Origin: Colletotrichum lupini
Lineage: Eukaryota; Ascomycota; Sordariomycetes; Glomerellales; Glomerellaceae
Reading direction: 5' to 3'
DNA: 64,000 bases
Assembly (NCBI RefSeq): GCF_023278565.1
Contig: NC_064679.1
Span: forward strand, 4,402,001 to 4,466,000
The notes under the pieces are model-generated. The model had not been told where the DNA came from. It did not search any database and saw nothing but the letters and a program-made list of their open reading frames with translations. The position numbers and the translations under genes are program-made. Positions 21,452 to 31,931 of the stretch are shown piece by piece (positions within the stretch are counted from its first letter, which is position 1; each line of letters starts with the position of its first letter).

Positions 21452-23704
21452 ATGGCTACATCCTCCTGTTCTAAATCTATTTGGGACTTCCAGGTTGAGG
21501 TGACATTGGGTGTTGAAGCAGCTCCCTCATTCACGAAGCCCTACCGTGGCCTCTGCGCTCTGCACCTTGCGGTACTTGCCTCGGCAAAGACTGTATCGTT
21601 TCTGCTGAATCACGGTTTTGCCTCAGACCTTGACATCACTGATGCACAACTGCATACCCCTTTACACTTTGCCACAATGTTTGGGCAGCTGGAAACCATC
21701 AAAGAACTTGTTTCTCGGGGGTCAAATATCAACGCTAAGGACTGCGACGGATGGACCCCCTTGCACTTCGCAATCCATCTCGAGAAGAAAGACACTGTTG
21801 AGCTCCTTCTGGAGCTCGGCGCGGCCCATATGGAGACGAAGAAAGGAGAAACGCCGCTCGATTTTGCTTTGTCAAAGGAAGAATTTTATACCAAACGAGT
21901 TCAAAGGTCCATCCAACAAAACCTGAAGACTGGCGCAGAAATTCACTGTGACAAGCAATGGCTGGCCTCTCTCTCTCGGACCATGGAAAAGGCCATCATT
22001 GACGGCGATACTAAAATTTGTAGAAGACTTCTTAAGGAAGGTTGCCCGGTGGACATTAAGATGAGATCTTGCCATACTTGCACAGCTCTCATTTTCGCTC
22101 TGTCACGTAATGAGGTGTCTGCGAACATCGTCGACACTCTGGTGGAACACGGAGCAAGTTTCCGTGGAACTACCTGTGCCCGCCATACGTGCGGAAATTT
22201 CAAGCGACACGGAATCCGCCATTTCAGCGACTACACTTCAGACAACTCCTCATCTTCCTCATCCTCCTCATCATCTGATAGTGATGATAACACAAAGTAC
22301 CGGCAGTATGCCTGGCCATCGTTTGGATCTACCAGTCTTGACATGCTCATGTGGGAGGATGATTTGTTCGAGAAAATTTCAACATGGCTATGCTCCGTTC
22401 CGGAAGAGGACATGATATGGCTCATTGAAAATTCCATAGCCGTCCATGTAGCTGTGGATCGCGGCAGCCTCAAGGCTCTACAGGTTCTCTTATCTCACGC
22501 TGCTAAGATCGGTGATGGTCTTCACAGAAACTTGGCTTATGAGCTTGTGAACAGGACTGGATGGCATTCTGGGCCCTACGTAGCCTCGCCTCTTCAGGAC
22601 GCAGTCGATGCTTGCAACCTGGAGCTTGTCCGCCTTCTTCTCGAATATGGAGCAGAAGTTGACAAGAAAACCATAGCGAAGGGAACTGCCCTTCATCAAG
22701 CCGCGAATCAGGAAAGCATCGAGCTTGCACAACTTCTTTTGGAGCACGGGGCCTCGCTTGCATCCAGAGATTATAACCGTGGATTCACCCCTCTGGAAGA
22801 AGCAGTTCAGTCTGGCAACACCGAAATGGTGAACCTCTTTTTGGATCGTGGGGCATCTGTCAGATATCCTCAGTATGCTGACACATGTCTGGTTTGTGAT
22901 TCGACGGAAACTGCGGTTCTGATGCTAAAATCAGGCATCCCTCTTCAAACGATAGGAAGGTATGGCGTACCCCTCTGGGCACCGGCGTGTCTGAAAATCC
23001 GGCTTGCGACCTTTATTTTCAACTCCGATTATGGCCATGCGATAGCATCCGAGGTGAATGCACCAAAGCTTTGGCAGATTCTATCCTACGCCTACTACGT
23101 TGGAGAGAGGGGTCGTGTCCGGCGATTTCTTCGTCTGCTGTGTCGGCGAAGTGGACACGGATCCATACAAGACATGACTGAGTCCGATGGAAAAGAAAAC
23201 GAAAGATCATATGGCGTGTTGTGCCTCTTTGCTGATCTCGGACTCGTTGAAGAGGCCAAGTTGCTGCTGGACTTGGGTTGCAACATTGAGTTCGAGGGAG
23301 CTTCGACTGGCACTGCGCTAATGGCAGCAGCTCATGGGGGTCGGCTAGACGTAGTCAAAATGCTCGTCTATGCAGGAGCACGGATATGGTACGAGAAGGA
23401 TGGATTAGGCAGGAGTGCAATAGTTGCAGCTAAGGATTTCCCAGAAATCGTAAGTTGGCTGTTGGTTGGAAAATTTACGGAGCAGGCGAAAATTGAGGTG
23501 GCCCCGCCTGACTGGGTAACGGACCAACAAAGCGAGATTCGCCCCTGGAGCGGATATCGTCTTGGCAAGTTTTCTCTGTCAGGAAAATACGCTCGGCACT
23601 GGGGAGATTCGAGTTTGAGGTGGTTGTCGTGTTTGGATAAGGCACGAAGGAACTTGCGGGGGAAAGTTGTCGTATCAAGGTCATGGAACAGAGAATACTC
23701 ATAG
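21452..23704 (+). CDS. C-terminal ankyrin-repeat part of the split NLR gene
   Basis: A 750-codon frame from ATG 21452; the frame itself is open from 21401, just after the TAG at 21398, and upstream codons to 21276 match the central block. Ankyrin units are clear: LCALHLAVLASAKTVSFLL, HTPLHFATMFGQLETI, GWTPLHFAIHLEKKDTVELL, TALHQAANQESIELAQLL and FTPLEEAVQSGNTEMVNLF. More follow near the C-terminus (ALMAAAHGGRLDVVKML). A run of ten Ser followed by DSDD sits near residue 270, encoded by a TCC/TCA/TCT tract at 22247-22275. Repeats of this kind form the ligand-sensing or interaction end of fungal STAND receptors. The original protein almost certainly did not start at this ATG. As an isolated frame it could be a cryptic ankyrin protein if the LTR supplies a promoter; that is inference. 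Confidence 0.75.
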   Translation: MATSSCSKSIWDFQVEVTLGVEAAPSFTKPYRGLCALHLAVLASAKTVSFLLNHGFASDLDITDAQLHTPLHFATMFGQLETIKELVSRGSNINAKDCDGWTPLHFAIHLEKKDTVELLLELGAAHMETKKGETPLDFALSKEEFYTKRVQRSIQQNLKTGAEIHCDKQWLASLSRTMEKAIIDGDTKICRRLLKEGCPVDIKMRSCHTCTALIFALSRNEVSANIVDTLVEHGASFRGTTCARHTCGNFKRHGIRHFSDYTSDNSSSSSSSSSSDSDDNTKYRQYAWPSFGSTSLDMLMWEDDLFEKISTWLCSVPEEDMIWLIENSIAVHVAVDRGSLKALQVLLSHAAKIGDGLHRNLAYELVNRTGWHSGPYVASPLQDAVDACNLELVRLLLEYGAEVDKKTIAKGTALHQAANQESIELAQLLLEHGASLASRDYNRGFTPLEEAVQSGNTEMVNLFLDRGASVRYPQYADTCLVCDSTETAVLMLKSGIPLQTIGRYGVPLWAPACLKIRLATFIFNSDYGHAIASEVNAPKLWQILSYAYYVGERGRVRRFLRLLCRRSGHGSIQDMTESDGKENERSYGVLCLFADLGLVEEAKLLLDLGCNIEFEGASTGTALMAAAHGGRLDVVKMLVYAGARIWYEKDGLGRSAIVAAKDFPEIVSWLLVGKFTEQAKIEVAPPDWVTDQQSEIRPWSGYRLGKFSLSGKYARHWGDSSLRWLSCLDKARRNLRGKVVVSRSWNREYS

Positions 23705-24178
23705 GAAACGAGTGACAATAGGTAAACCTGAATGATTTTCTAGGATAAGAAACCGTCACATGCCAGGATTCGTCTGCCTTGCATCATGCAGTGCTCCCGA
23801 ATCAATGTGGTAAAACACCAACAATGCATGCGGAAAAGACCTTAACTCGGATTAACCGGCTGACAGGTACGACACCGACAGCAGACAAAGGTACGTAAAA
23901 TGGCGGCAAACTTTCCAAGACTGTAGCCAGTGCGCCTATAGTCGTTAGATCAACCGTGACAAGACCGTAAGTCCGGTCCAGCGGACTGTAAGTCCAGACT
24001 TCCAACGACTGTCATGCAGGTCGGTAAAGAAGGAACGAATCTAACCCGATCGATCCTTGCAATTTTTTTCAACTGCCGTAAATACGAGCGTGATCCCGCT
24101 CTTCTGAGACTGTGTTCTAATTGTAACCATCTTTCTCATTTTTGAGGTCAAGCCGTGGGTACCTAGGTAGTCATCAAG
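23705..24178. other. Intergenic promoter region of the acyltransferase gene
   Basis: 474 bases between the end of the ankyrin block and the next plus-strand start. No gene-like frame. Palindromic CCGGTCCAGCGGACTGTAAG near 23973-23990 sits about 190 bases ahead of the start codon, and could be a zinc-cluster binding site. Confidence 0.35.
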
Positions 24179-25726
24179 ATGGGCAGCATATTCTCGAAGA
24201 CTGCGCCCAAAGCACCGGCAACAGTGGCTACAGACACGATCATCCCCTTGAACCCCAATGATGACACTGCCCTGAACAGAGGCATTGTCATGGGCTTCAT
24301 GATGCGCTTTGATAACGTCTTGAATCCAGAAAGGCTGCACTCGTCACTTACGAAGTTGCTAGGCCGTGAAGGATGGCGAAAGCTTGGTGCTAGACTAAGA
24401 CTGAACGTAAGTTCTAATCTCAAGTATTCGAAAATGCGTCGAGACAGCTTTTCACATATGCGGCAGTCTCAGAAAAAGCTTGAGTACCATGTGCCTGAGC
24501 TATACAACTCCGAAAGACCAGCTATTGCGTACTCGCACCAGACGTACGACTGCAGCATCAAATATGATCCGCTCGCTTCGCGGCTACCGAAAGCAACTTC
24601 AAGGCCAGCAGTCATAGGAACTCCACCAGAAAAGTTCCAGGATTTAATGCGAAGATCAGATGGCCCCAAGTCGATGCAAGACTATATCTATCGCGATGAA
24701 CCTCAGCTGAGTCTGCACATCGTCTCCTTCGATGACGCGACGCTTGTCAGTTTGACATGGCTGCACACGTTATGGGATGGGATCGGAAGGCAGGAACTTC
24801 TGACTGCGTGGACTGCCATTCTCGAGGGTCGCGACGACGATGTCAAAGTCTTCCACGGGTTTGACACAGATCCCCTGGCAGAGCTGGGAAAGGACACTGC
24901 AGAGCCATTCGTTCTGGCTGATCAGCGTCTTTCAGTCTGGGGACTGGCCCGAATCGTCCTGCAGTATATTTGGGACATCCTCCGTCATCCTTTTGAAGAA
25001 TCTCGCATTGCTTGTATACCGGCAGCTTACATCGAAACACTCAAGAAAAAGGTCAACCAAGAGTTGAGTGAACAGAGCACCGGCCAAGAAAAGTTATTCG
25101 CCAGCGAGGGAGACATCGTGACCGCCGTTATCGGCCGCCTATGGTCGCAACATTTGCCGGCGAATACCAACAAACCGATTGTCCTCGGAAACGTCATCAA
25201 TATACGTCCTGCGCTTGCTCAGGACATTCTTCCAGAAAAGACCGCATTTATATCAAACGCCACATCCCTGATCCTAACCACCATCACCGCGGAGGACCTC
25301 TGGACAAGGCCGCTGAGCTACACGGCTGCCGCGATACGACGATCCATCCGAGAGCAAGGGACTAGAGCGCAAATTGAAGCTCGCAAAGCCCTAGAAAAGA
25401 AACATTCTGCAGCTTTCTTTGGAGACAAGAACATGCATCAGATTTTACTGTCAAACTGGGGCAAAGCCAGATTCTTCGAAACAGACTTTTCTTCCGCCGT
25501 CGTCGAGCCTCACTTAGTCTCTGTTGCTCAACCGCACAAACTTGGGCGCCCCTCGCTGATTCTCAATGCGAACTATGTCAGTGGCTTCCCACTTAGATTT
25601 GCGGGTCCGATAATTGGCAAGGACCTAGATGGCAATATTTGGTGGGGTGGCATGTTGCGGACTGGTCTTTGGGATAGAATTGCGCAAACCTTGGAAGATC
25701 AGGGTTGGTATTTGGTAACTAAGTAG
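24179..25726 (+). CDS. BAHD/trichothecene-acetyltransferase-like acyl transferase
   Basis: The protein belongs to the transferase family that moves acyl groups from acyl-CoA to hydroxyl or amino groups of secondary metabolites. The HxxxDG catalytic motif is HTLWDG at residue 196 of the unspliced frame (176 after splicing). The second conserved block near the C-terminus is SNWGKARFFETDF, in the place of DFGWG. An in-frame 60-base intron, 24407-24466 (GTAAGT...GGCAG), is likely. Removing it joins GARLRLN to SQKKLEYHVPE, as in relatives, and gives 495 residues, a usual length. The N-terminus MGSIFSK fits an N-myristoylation signal. It lies tail to tail with the carrier gene. The substrate cannot be told from sequence. 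Confidence 0.82.
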   Translation: MGSIFSKTAPKAPATVATDTIIPLNPNDDTALNRGIVMGFMMRFDNVLNPERLHSSLTKLLGREGWRKLGARLRLNVSSNLKYSKMRRDSFSHMRQSQKKLEYHVPELYNSERPAIAYSHQTYDCSIKYDPLASRLPKATSRPAVIGTPPEKFQDLMRRSDGPKSMQDYIYRDEPQLSLHIVSFDDATLVSLTWLHTLWDGIGRQELLTAWTAILEGRDDDVKVFHGFDTDPLAELGKDTAEPFVLADQRLSVWGLARIVLQYIWDILRHPFEESRIACIPAAYIETLKKKVNQELSEQSTGQEKLFASEGDIVTAVIGRLWSQHLPANTNKPIVLGNVINIRPALAQDILPEKTAFISNATSLILTTITAEDLWTRPLSYTAAAIRRSIREQGTRAQIEARKALEKKHSAAFFGDKNMHQILLSNWGKARFFETDFSSAVVEPHLVSVAQPHKLGRPSLILNANYVSGFPLRFAGPIIGKDLDGNIWWGGMLRTGLWDRIAQTLEDQGWYLVTK

Positions 25727-25853
25727 TCTGCTTGATTCTATCTGCACCACGTCACTATCGCAGATCTATGTCTTGTCTATATCTAGATAGCTGGCTTGTT
25801 GTGCTCGAATTATGTCTGCTCGTGGGTTCGCCTCGTTTCGTGCCCAATTTACA

Positions 25854-26732
25854 TCATTGTTTTCCCAACAATAGTTTCAGGCCCTTCAAAGCTTGTTCGT
25901 TAGCCGTGAACAGAATGCCACCGGCCAAAACCGTTCGTCCTAGTCGCATGACTGTACCTCTCCAAAGGCCCTTTACTCCATCCTCGGCCATGATCGCTCG
26001 AAATGACTCCATTGTGCCCACGGCTTTGGCCTGTTGAGCCTTTGTCTTGATCGTGTCAAAGGGTTGCGTCGCTACGGTCGTGACTGTGCCAGCAAGCGCG
26101 CCGTTGGCAAAGCTCATGATCGGACCCTCAGGGCTGATTCCCTTGCTACGCTCGAAGTCTTTGATGATACTATAGCTGCCGAGGCGAAATCCCGTGGTGC
26201 CGATTTGTTTCAGGGTTGTGGTTATATAGCCGCGCCAAAGAGCCTTCAGAACTCCTTGTTCTCGCGTCAGAGTTTTGATGCAATTCACTGCACCTGTGAA
26301 TCGTCGCGTTGTCTTGGCATCGTCGATGAGCGCTGTCTTGATGCGCTCGCTCGGTGTGACAATGATCGTGCTGCTGACGATCCCAGCTACCATTCCTGAC
26401 GCGATACTTTGCATGGGTCCTAGCGTACGCGTCTTCTTGTCTTCAAATACGGAGCGAATGCTGTCGAACGCGACGAACCTCACCGCGTCCTTCCCGATAG
26501 ACCCTACGATCATCGTGCTGCATCCCTTGTAAAGCGCTGGCAACCCCTCATCGCGCGCAACGCGCAGAACAATCGCGAAGGGGTTCCTTGTCCCTTTCTG
26601 GTGCCCATAGAGCTGTACTCGCGTCTTGGCGAGCTCAAATGGGTACGTGCAGGCGGCTTCTACACCGCCGGCGATGCCTCCCGCAGCGAGTGAGAGTAGC
26701 GGCGATGTCTTGCCGTCCGCCGGAGCGACCAT
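25854..26732 (-). CDS. Mitochondrial tricarboxylate (citrate) carrier, Ctp1-like
   Basis: A 292-residue solute carrier of the inner mitochondrial membrane from ATG 26732; an upstream in-frame ATG at 26825 would add 31 residues without family support. The three tandem repeats each carry the carrier signature: PFELAKTRVQ, PSERIKTALIDD and PFDTIKTKAQ. The second-repeat form with ERIKTALIDD is typical of citrate/tricarboxylate carriers. Such carriers exchange citrate for malate and feed cytosolic acetyl-CoA. Next to an acyl-CoA-using transferase this could supply precursor, but primary metabolism is equally likely. No intron is needed. The paired stops are only 127 bases from the acyltransferase stop, so the two genes converge. 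Confidence 0.9.
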   Translation of the reverse strand: MVAPADGKTSPLLSLAAGGIAGGVEAACTYPFELAKTRVQLYGHQKGTRNPFAIVLRVARDEGLPALYKGCSTMIVGSIGKDAVRFVAFDSIRSVFEDKKTRTLGPMQSIASGMVAGIVSSTIIVTPSERIKTALIDDAKTTRRFTGAVNCIKTLTREQGVLKALWRGYITTTLKQIGTTGFRLGSYSIIKDFERSKGISPEGPIMSFANGALAGTVTTVATQPFDTIKTKAQQAKAVGTMESFRAIMAEDGVKGLWRGTVMRLGRTVLAGGILFTANEQALKGLKLLLGKQ

Positions 26733-27163
26733 CGCAAACCCAGATCTACCCCGGGGGCGTATTGATTTTCGAGTTTTTGTTGAAACGAGCACTCTTAATG
26801 TGTACACAAAGCAAGACAAAAGCAAGCCGGCTGGTCGTAATCTTTGGACTCAATGTCGGAGAAATATGTCGATGATTTAGGAGGATTGGGACGATCGTCC
26901 CGGCCCGGTGTTCGCCTCGGTTAATTGTCGGCCTCATCAGGACGCTTATCGCCGGATGCTCTCCAAGCTAGGTTACACCTTAGCGGCGATCCAACACCAC
27001 ACACTGAAAACCGCGGACTCATTTTTCAAGGTGTCGATACACCTGACGCGCCTTACACACCGCAGATTGTCACTAACTATGCGAACATGACCAATAGTGG
27101 TAGGTAGTTCATCAACTTATCATGGTCCTCTTCTCGTAAGCCTCGATTCCATGAGAAACGTAA
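26733..27163. other. Intergenic region upstream of the carrier gene
   Basis: 431 bases between the carrier start and the 3' end of the HET-domain gene, both on the minus strand. Only overlapping short frames (about 60-95 codons) without domains. It should contain the carrier promoter and the HET gene's 3' end signals. Confidence 0.4.
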
Positions 27164-29039
27164 CTACAAGATGGTCAATGTTCGCTTTTCTGCTCCCTCA
27201 AACCACGATGACTTTCCCCGGTCAAGAAAAGCACCAACGCGGTAGAACAAAGACGGAGATCTTTCCATCAATATCAGTCCCCTAACATTCTCGCCCACTT
27301 GTTCTGGGTGCCGTTCACTTCTGAGACCGAGAAAATACAAAGTGTCTTGACTCCGCAATACCTCATGATGTTCCTGGCTGTATTGGTCGGCGTCAAGAAA
27401 TATGTACCCGACCCATTCGTCCTTATAATTAAGCCATCTAGGACCATCAGAATCTTTACCATGACTGCCTGCAGCTCTGGTAGCCAAGCACGGACCCGAG
27501 ATGGTTAGAGACCCCGAGGTAACCCTCCCGTAAGGATTCCCGGGGGAGTTTAACGTGGTTTCTGCACCAATGATATCCACGAGGCTCTCTCCGGTTTGTG
27601 CAAACGCAAAGTCAACGGATCCTTGCACGGATGCCCATGACCATGACGGAGCCACCCATTTCTCTGGTCGGGATTTCTGAGATTTGGGCAAGAAAATATC
27701 TAGTGCCCCTCCCTGCCGCCAAAGCAAACTTCTCTCCAGCTGCTTGTGCCATAGGCCCGCCAAGTAGCGACCTAGCCTACCATTCAGTAATGTGTCGAAT
27801 TCCCGGGCCATTCCTTCTATTGCAGGGAGTCTGTCTGCTGGATTGGTAAGATTCCGGGATGAATAGTTCTGCACAAGGCCATCCCAAAACGATGCAAAAA
27901 CTCCTTCTCTTTGGAGCCAAGGGGTGTACATGGGAAAGAAAGGTTTCATCTTGATCTTGTCAAGCAAAGAATGAGGACAGATGTAATGGATCCTGGAGGA
28001 AGTAAAAACCAGCCGCCGAGGAGCCAGTTCCCATTCTTGGAGAGCCCATGCCCGGCGACTGATAGGCTCGTCTTTGAACTGAACGCTGGTGTCTAGAATG
28101 ACTGATGTGTTCTGGGTATCCTCGTGTGGAGGCTTGACAGGAATCTGGCATTGATGCGCGGCTATAGAAAAGAAGCCATCGCCGGAGTCTGGGGCATTGG
28201 CTGCGACTATTGTGATGAAAGAGTTCTTGTAGATACTGGCCATTCTGGCGACTCATATAACCAATCTTCGTCAGAGTCTTGGAGGATACATAATGCATCG
28301 ATCCAAATGTACTGCATATGGAGTCCTTGCGCTACTCGAAGGGCATCTTGCAGACTGAGAGGCAGTGCCGAAGGAGAGAATCCTTGCTGTCGGTCGGCCA
28401 ATGTCGCCGAAGTGATTGTGAACGTATTCGATTTGCCCCAACAGTATGACAAGGCGGCGTATTTGGGATTCTTGCCAACTTCTGCTGTGTTTTTGATCGT
28501 GATCAAGTTGTTAGCGTGATTACTGAGGTCGACGAGTCGTGTTGGTAGCTCTACCTCCCCGATGGGGAAGCAAGCATGGTCCGCTTGGCATTGAAAGATC
28601 TCTGTTTGGGCCATTTGCCAGTGACTTGGGACTGATTGGTCTTTGACACAGTTAGAGATGTTTCTCAGAAGACCCTAGTTTCATGTCACCTACCGCTACC
28701 ATTTAGAAGCCTGCAACTTATACTCTGTGGTTCTACATCTCGCGGTTCTCGTTCCGAGGCATCATTGCCATGTACACACTCTTGCGGCGAGATGGTGCCT
28801 GCATCTTTTCTTATAAAAAGTAGTAAATACTTCTCGTAGCCCTTGAGGATCACTTTAATTGGTGGTTTGTTGAATGATCTTATTTTCGCGGGCTTGGGCC
28901 GTTTTGCGAGCTTCATCATGACGCTTCCCTGACACTTCTGGCTACCATTGATCGCCTTAGAGCAGAAAGCTCTATGCAATATCATACATAGACTGCAAGT
29001 TTCCCTCGAGGCTGAGATGTCAGCTAAATTGCCCACCAT
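27164..29039 (-). pseudogene. HET-domain protein gene with a one-base frameshift
   Basis: HET domains act in fungal vegetative incompatibility and trigger cell death when recruited. Exon 1 (29039-28694) starts MVGNLADISASRETCSLC. An intron 28693-28632 (GTAGGT...AATCAG, branch CTAAC) joins it to exon 2. Exon 2 carries the HET blocks: YAALSYCWG, LPLSLQDALRVA, YIWIDALCILQDSDEDW and, after the break, MASIYKNSFITIVAANA, then RRAWALQEWELAPRRLVF. Between DEDW and MASIYKN, near 28225-28245, the frame shifts and the first frame ends at a TAG-type stop at 28207. A single missing base explains it. No GT-AG intron of sensible size restores the frame. The start is 48 bases from the LTR of copia copy 2; an in-frame TAA lies in the target duplication. 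Confidence 0.78.
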
Positions 29040-29087
29040 GCGGGACCAATCAAGGTCGTCCAGATCCGAGGGTAAAGTAATGGTTTA

Positions 29088-29289
29088 TGTTAGTATCCCT
29101 ATTACAGGGTAGTTAGTTCGAACCGTAGTTAACGAAGAGATCAATTGAACTATATAAATATCTACGTAAGTATAAAAAGGAGGTTCTAACTATAGGTTAG
29201 GCTAGCTACGATAATCGTAAATAGGGCCCCTAATTAGCCCCTACGTAGTTAGCTAAATACCGCGGTTAAATTAGATTTCTAATTTAATA
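29088..29289 (-). repeat. 3' LTR of copia copy 2
   Basis: 202 bases from TGTTAGTATCCC to AATTTAATA. It abuts the upstream region of the HET gene, with the GTTTA duplication between. The LTR is mutated in its inner half. Confidence 0.9.
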
Positions 29290-31931
29290 TTAACTTTCTC
29301 TTTTTTTTATCGATTTAACTACTATAGTTAGAAATATAATTCGACCTCGGGCCCGTTTACTAAGTCGTCTCCTTTTCTCCCTTTTCTCTACTCTTTTTAT
29401 ATAACCTATTCCTCTATTCGTATAATAACTTTTCTATTACTTATAAATTACTCTAATCCCTTATTTAGTACTATTTTTATAAAAGCGTTTACGAGGTTAT
29501 TTTTATTATTAATCTAACGGATCTCGAGTATCTCGTACCTTTTGTATAATTACCTAAGGGCTATAATATTAATTATAAGCCTCTTTTCCTTCGTCGTTCT
29601 TAATTTAATAAGGCATTCGTATAGTAAATAAGAATTAGTATAAATAACCGTTAGAATAAGTAAAAGGCTAATTCGATTAGTAATCTTCCTTAGCGTTATT
29701 AAAATTGTATAAGAAAAGTTAACGTTATTAACTATATTATAAACCTCCGACGCTAGTATACTTCTTATTACCCGCTTATTTTTAATTAATAAGTAATAGA
29801 TTATATTACTATATATAGTAAATTCGCTCTCGCCTATACTCTCGTTAGCTAGGATAATAATATACCCTAATTACGAAGTAAGGTCGTTATTATTTATAAA
29901 TAACTTATTAACGAAGACGTAGAGCTTATTAATTATAAAGTTAATTAGGTAGTAAACGAGACCTCGATCGAGATTTATCTATTACTACTTAAGCCGCTTA
30001 TTAAGTACCTTAACGTTTTATTTAGTTAAATCTATAACTTATGTTACCCTAGTATAATTAAAAGTCGCCTTGGGCTAATAAATATTTATAATATATACCC
30101 CTCGCGCGAGCTTAGCCTTATACCGCTTCTTAATATTAGTTACGTTTAGATTTATAAAGTTAATTTTCTCGCCCTACCCCTTTTACTAAAAAACGACGGT
30201 TTCCCCTTTAATTATAAAAATCTTATTATTAAATACTAGGGGGGTATTTATTATAAGGACCTTTTTTAACTTCGCTATAAAGCCCGCTTTCTAAAGCTCC
30301 TTATTCTCCTTTTTTATAAAGTTAATATCGGATAGGCCTAATATATCGTCGGTCTATATTCTAACGGTCCTAAATTAATTACCTTCGTACTCCGTAACTA
30401 ATAAGCACGGGTTGTACGTAAAAGTAACTATTAATAGTTAATTAATATAAAAATCGTAGTAAGTAGCTTACTAATAAGTACCCAATTCTACGAGCTTATA
30501 TAGTAGCTTAAGTACTTTAATAATCGTACTTTCTAAGTACTTACTAGCTATTTCTTTTAGTAAATAGGCTAGGATTTTCTTTATAAGCCCTGTGGCCGAT
30601 TAGGTATAAGCTTAAGTAATATTATAGCTCTAAATCTTATATCCCTTCTTCCGTAGCGATACTATTAATACTATTATTAATCGTTAATTATAGCGCTATA
30701 TAGTAAGTAATTATATAAGTAGCGTCGCCTTTTTAATATTACCGTACCCTTAAATTATATATCTAAACTTCTTATATAGCTAGGGTATTCCTTTCCCTTT
30801 AATCTTACGAACTATTTATAATTTAAATATACGGAGGTTTATATATTTTTTTAAGTTATATAAAATAAATTAATAGACCCCTCGATCGCAAAAAGTATCT
30901 ACTTCGATAAGATCTAATCCCTTATACGGCTTTTTAATAGTTATAATTACGCCTTCTTTACGTAGTTTAACTACTAGCTCGAAATCGGCTTTCTTTTTTA
31001 CTATATAAAAGCTATTAATTACCTCGTCGCTAATAATAAATTACTACGTTAGGGCTTACCGTTATAATCTTCTACGACGTCTTATTAATAATATTAGTAC
31101 CCTTTTAGTAATTTCCTTTTCCTCGTCGTTTATTAGTACTACTACGACGATTTCGTTAAAGATAATTTCTTATACTTCTACCGCAGGTTATATAGTTTCC
31201 CCTAGCTCTTCTTCTTTTTATAAGTTAGAAATCACCTTATTAAGATCTATATAGTACGGTCTAACTACCGTAATTAATACTTTAAGTAACTAATTACGAT
31301 CTCTCGTAATTATATAAGAGCGCTCGTTAATAGAAATTAACTTATATAGCCCAGCCTATTATTAAGTAATTTCGCGCTATACTTATATATCTAAATTTAG
31401 TAGTATATTTAGATTATCCCCTATATTAGGCCTATTATACGTAGTAATTACCTCGTTAACTTACTTTTTTATACTTACTTCGCGCAGTACTCACATTACT
31501 TTTTTAATTACTTAGGCTCGTTAGCTTATGCTTAATAATAGTAATAAGGCTAAGGTCGTTTTTAAATATACTCTAAATACTAATAGCGTTAATATAAGTC
31601 CATTAGGCCCCATAATATCGTTATAGCATTTAAGTACTATCTAGAGGCATTCGTCATTAATAAAATCCGGATTTTCCTCTTTAATAATTCTAAACGCCCT
31701 TTTTAACTACTAATATACCCTCTCTACCTTTCTAATACTATAGTGCGCTTTAATAGGTACGACTTTTAGCTATATACTATAAGCCGTCGTATTATCCCTA
31801 AATTCTACTAACTTAAAGCTAGTATTAGCGTTAGTTCTAATACTATTTAGCGGTCCCTAGTATATATTAATCTAGCTTTTTCGCAAAGCTACTTATATTA
31901 TTTTTACTTATAAATCCTAGAGAAATTATCT

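Larger units (their letters stand above)
9729..23704 (+). pseudogene. Single NLR-like (helical N-domain, NACHT, ankyrin) gene split by a gypsy retrotransposon
   Basis: Three coding blocks (9729-11788 with one intron, 11816-14252, 21276-23704) behave as one gene. Removing the element and one GCTTC copy (14253-21275) joins the second and third blocks in the same reading frame. The only obstacle between them is one TAG at 21398-21400, after which the frame reads TPIAWACAHSYTDIID, a plain ankyrin repeat. A second in-frame TAG at 11786-11788 separates block one from block two. Both stops can come from CAG or TGG by a RIP-type transition. The architecture matches the fungal STAND/NLR family used in allorecognition and defence. 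As it stands the gene cannot make a full-length protein; the parts could still be expressed as fragments. Confidence 0.75.
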
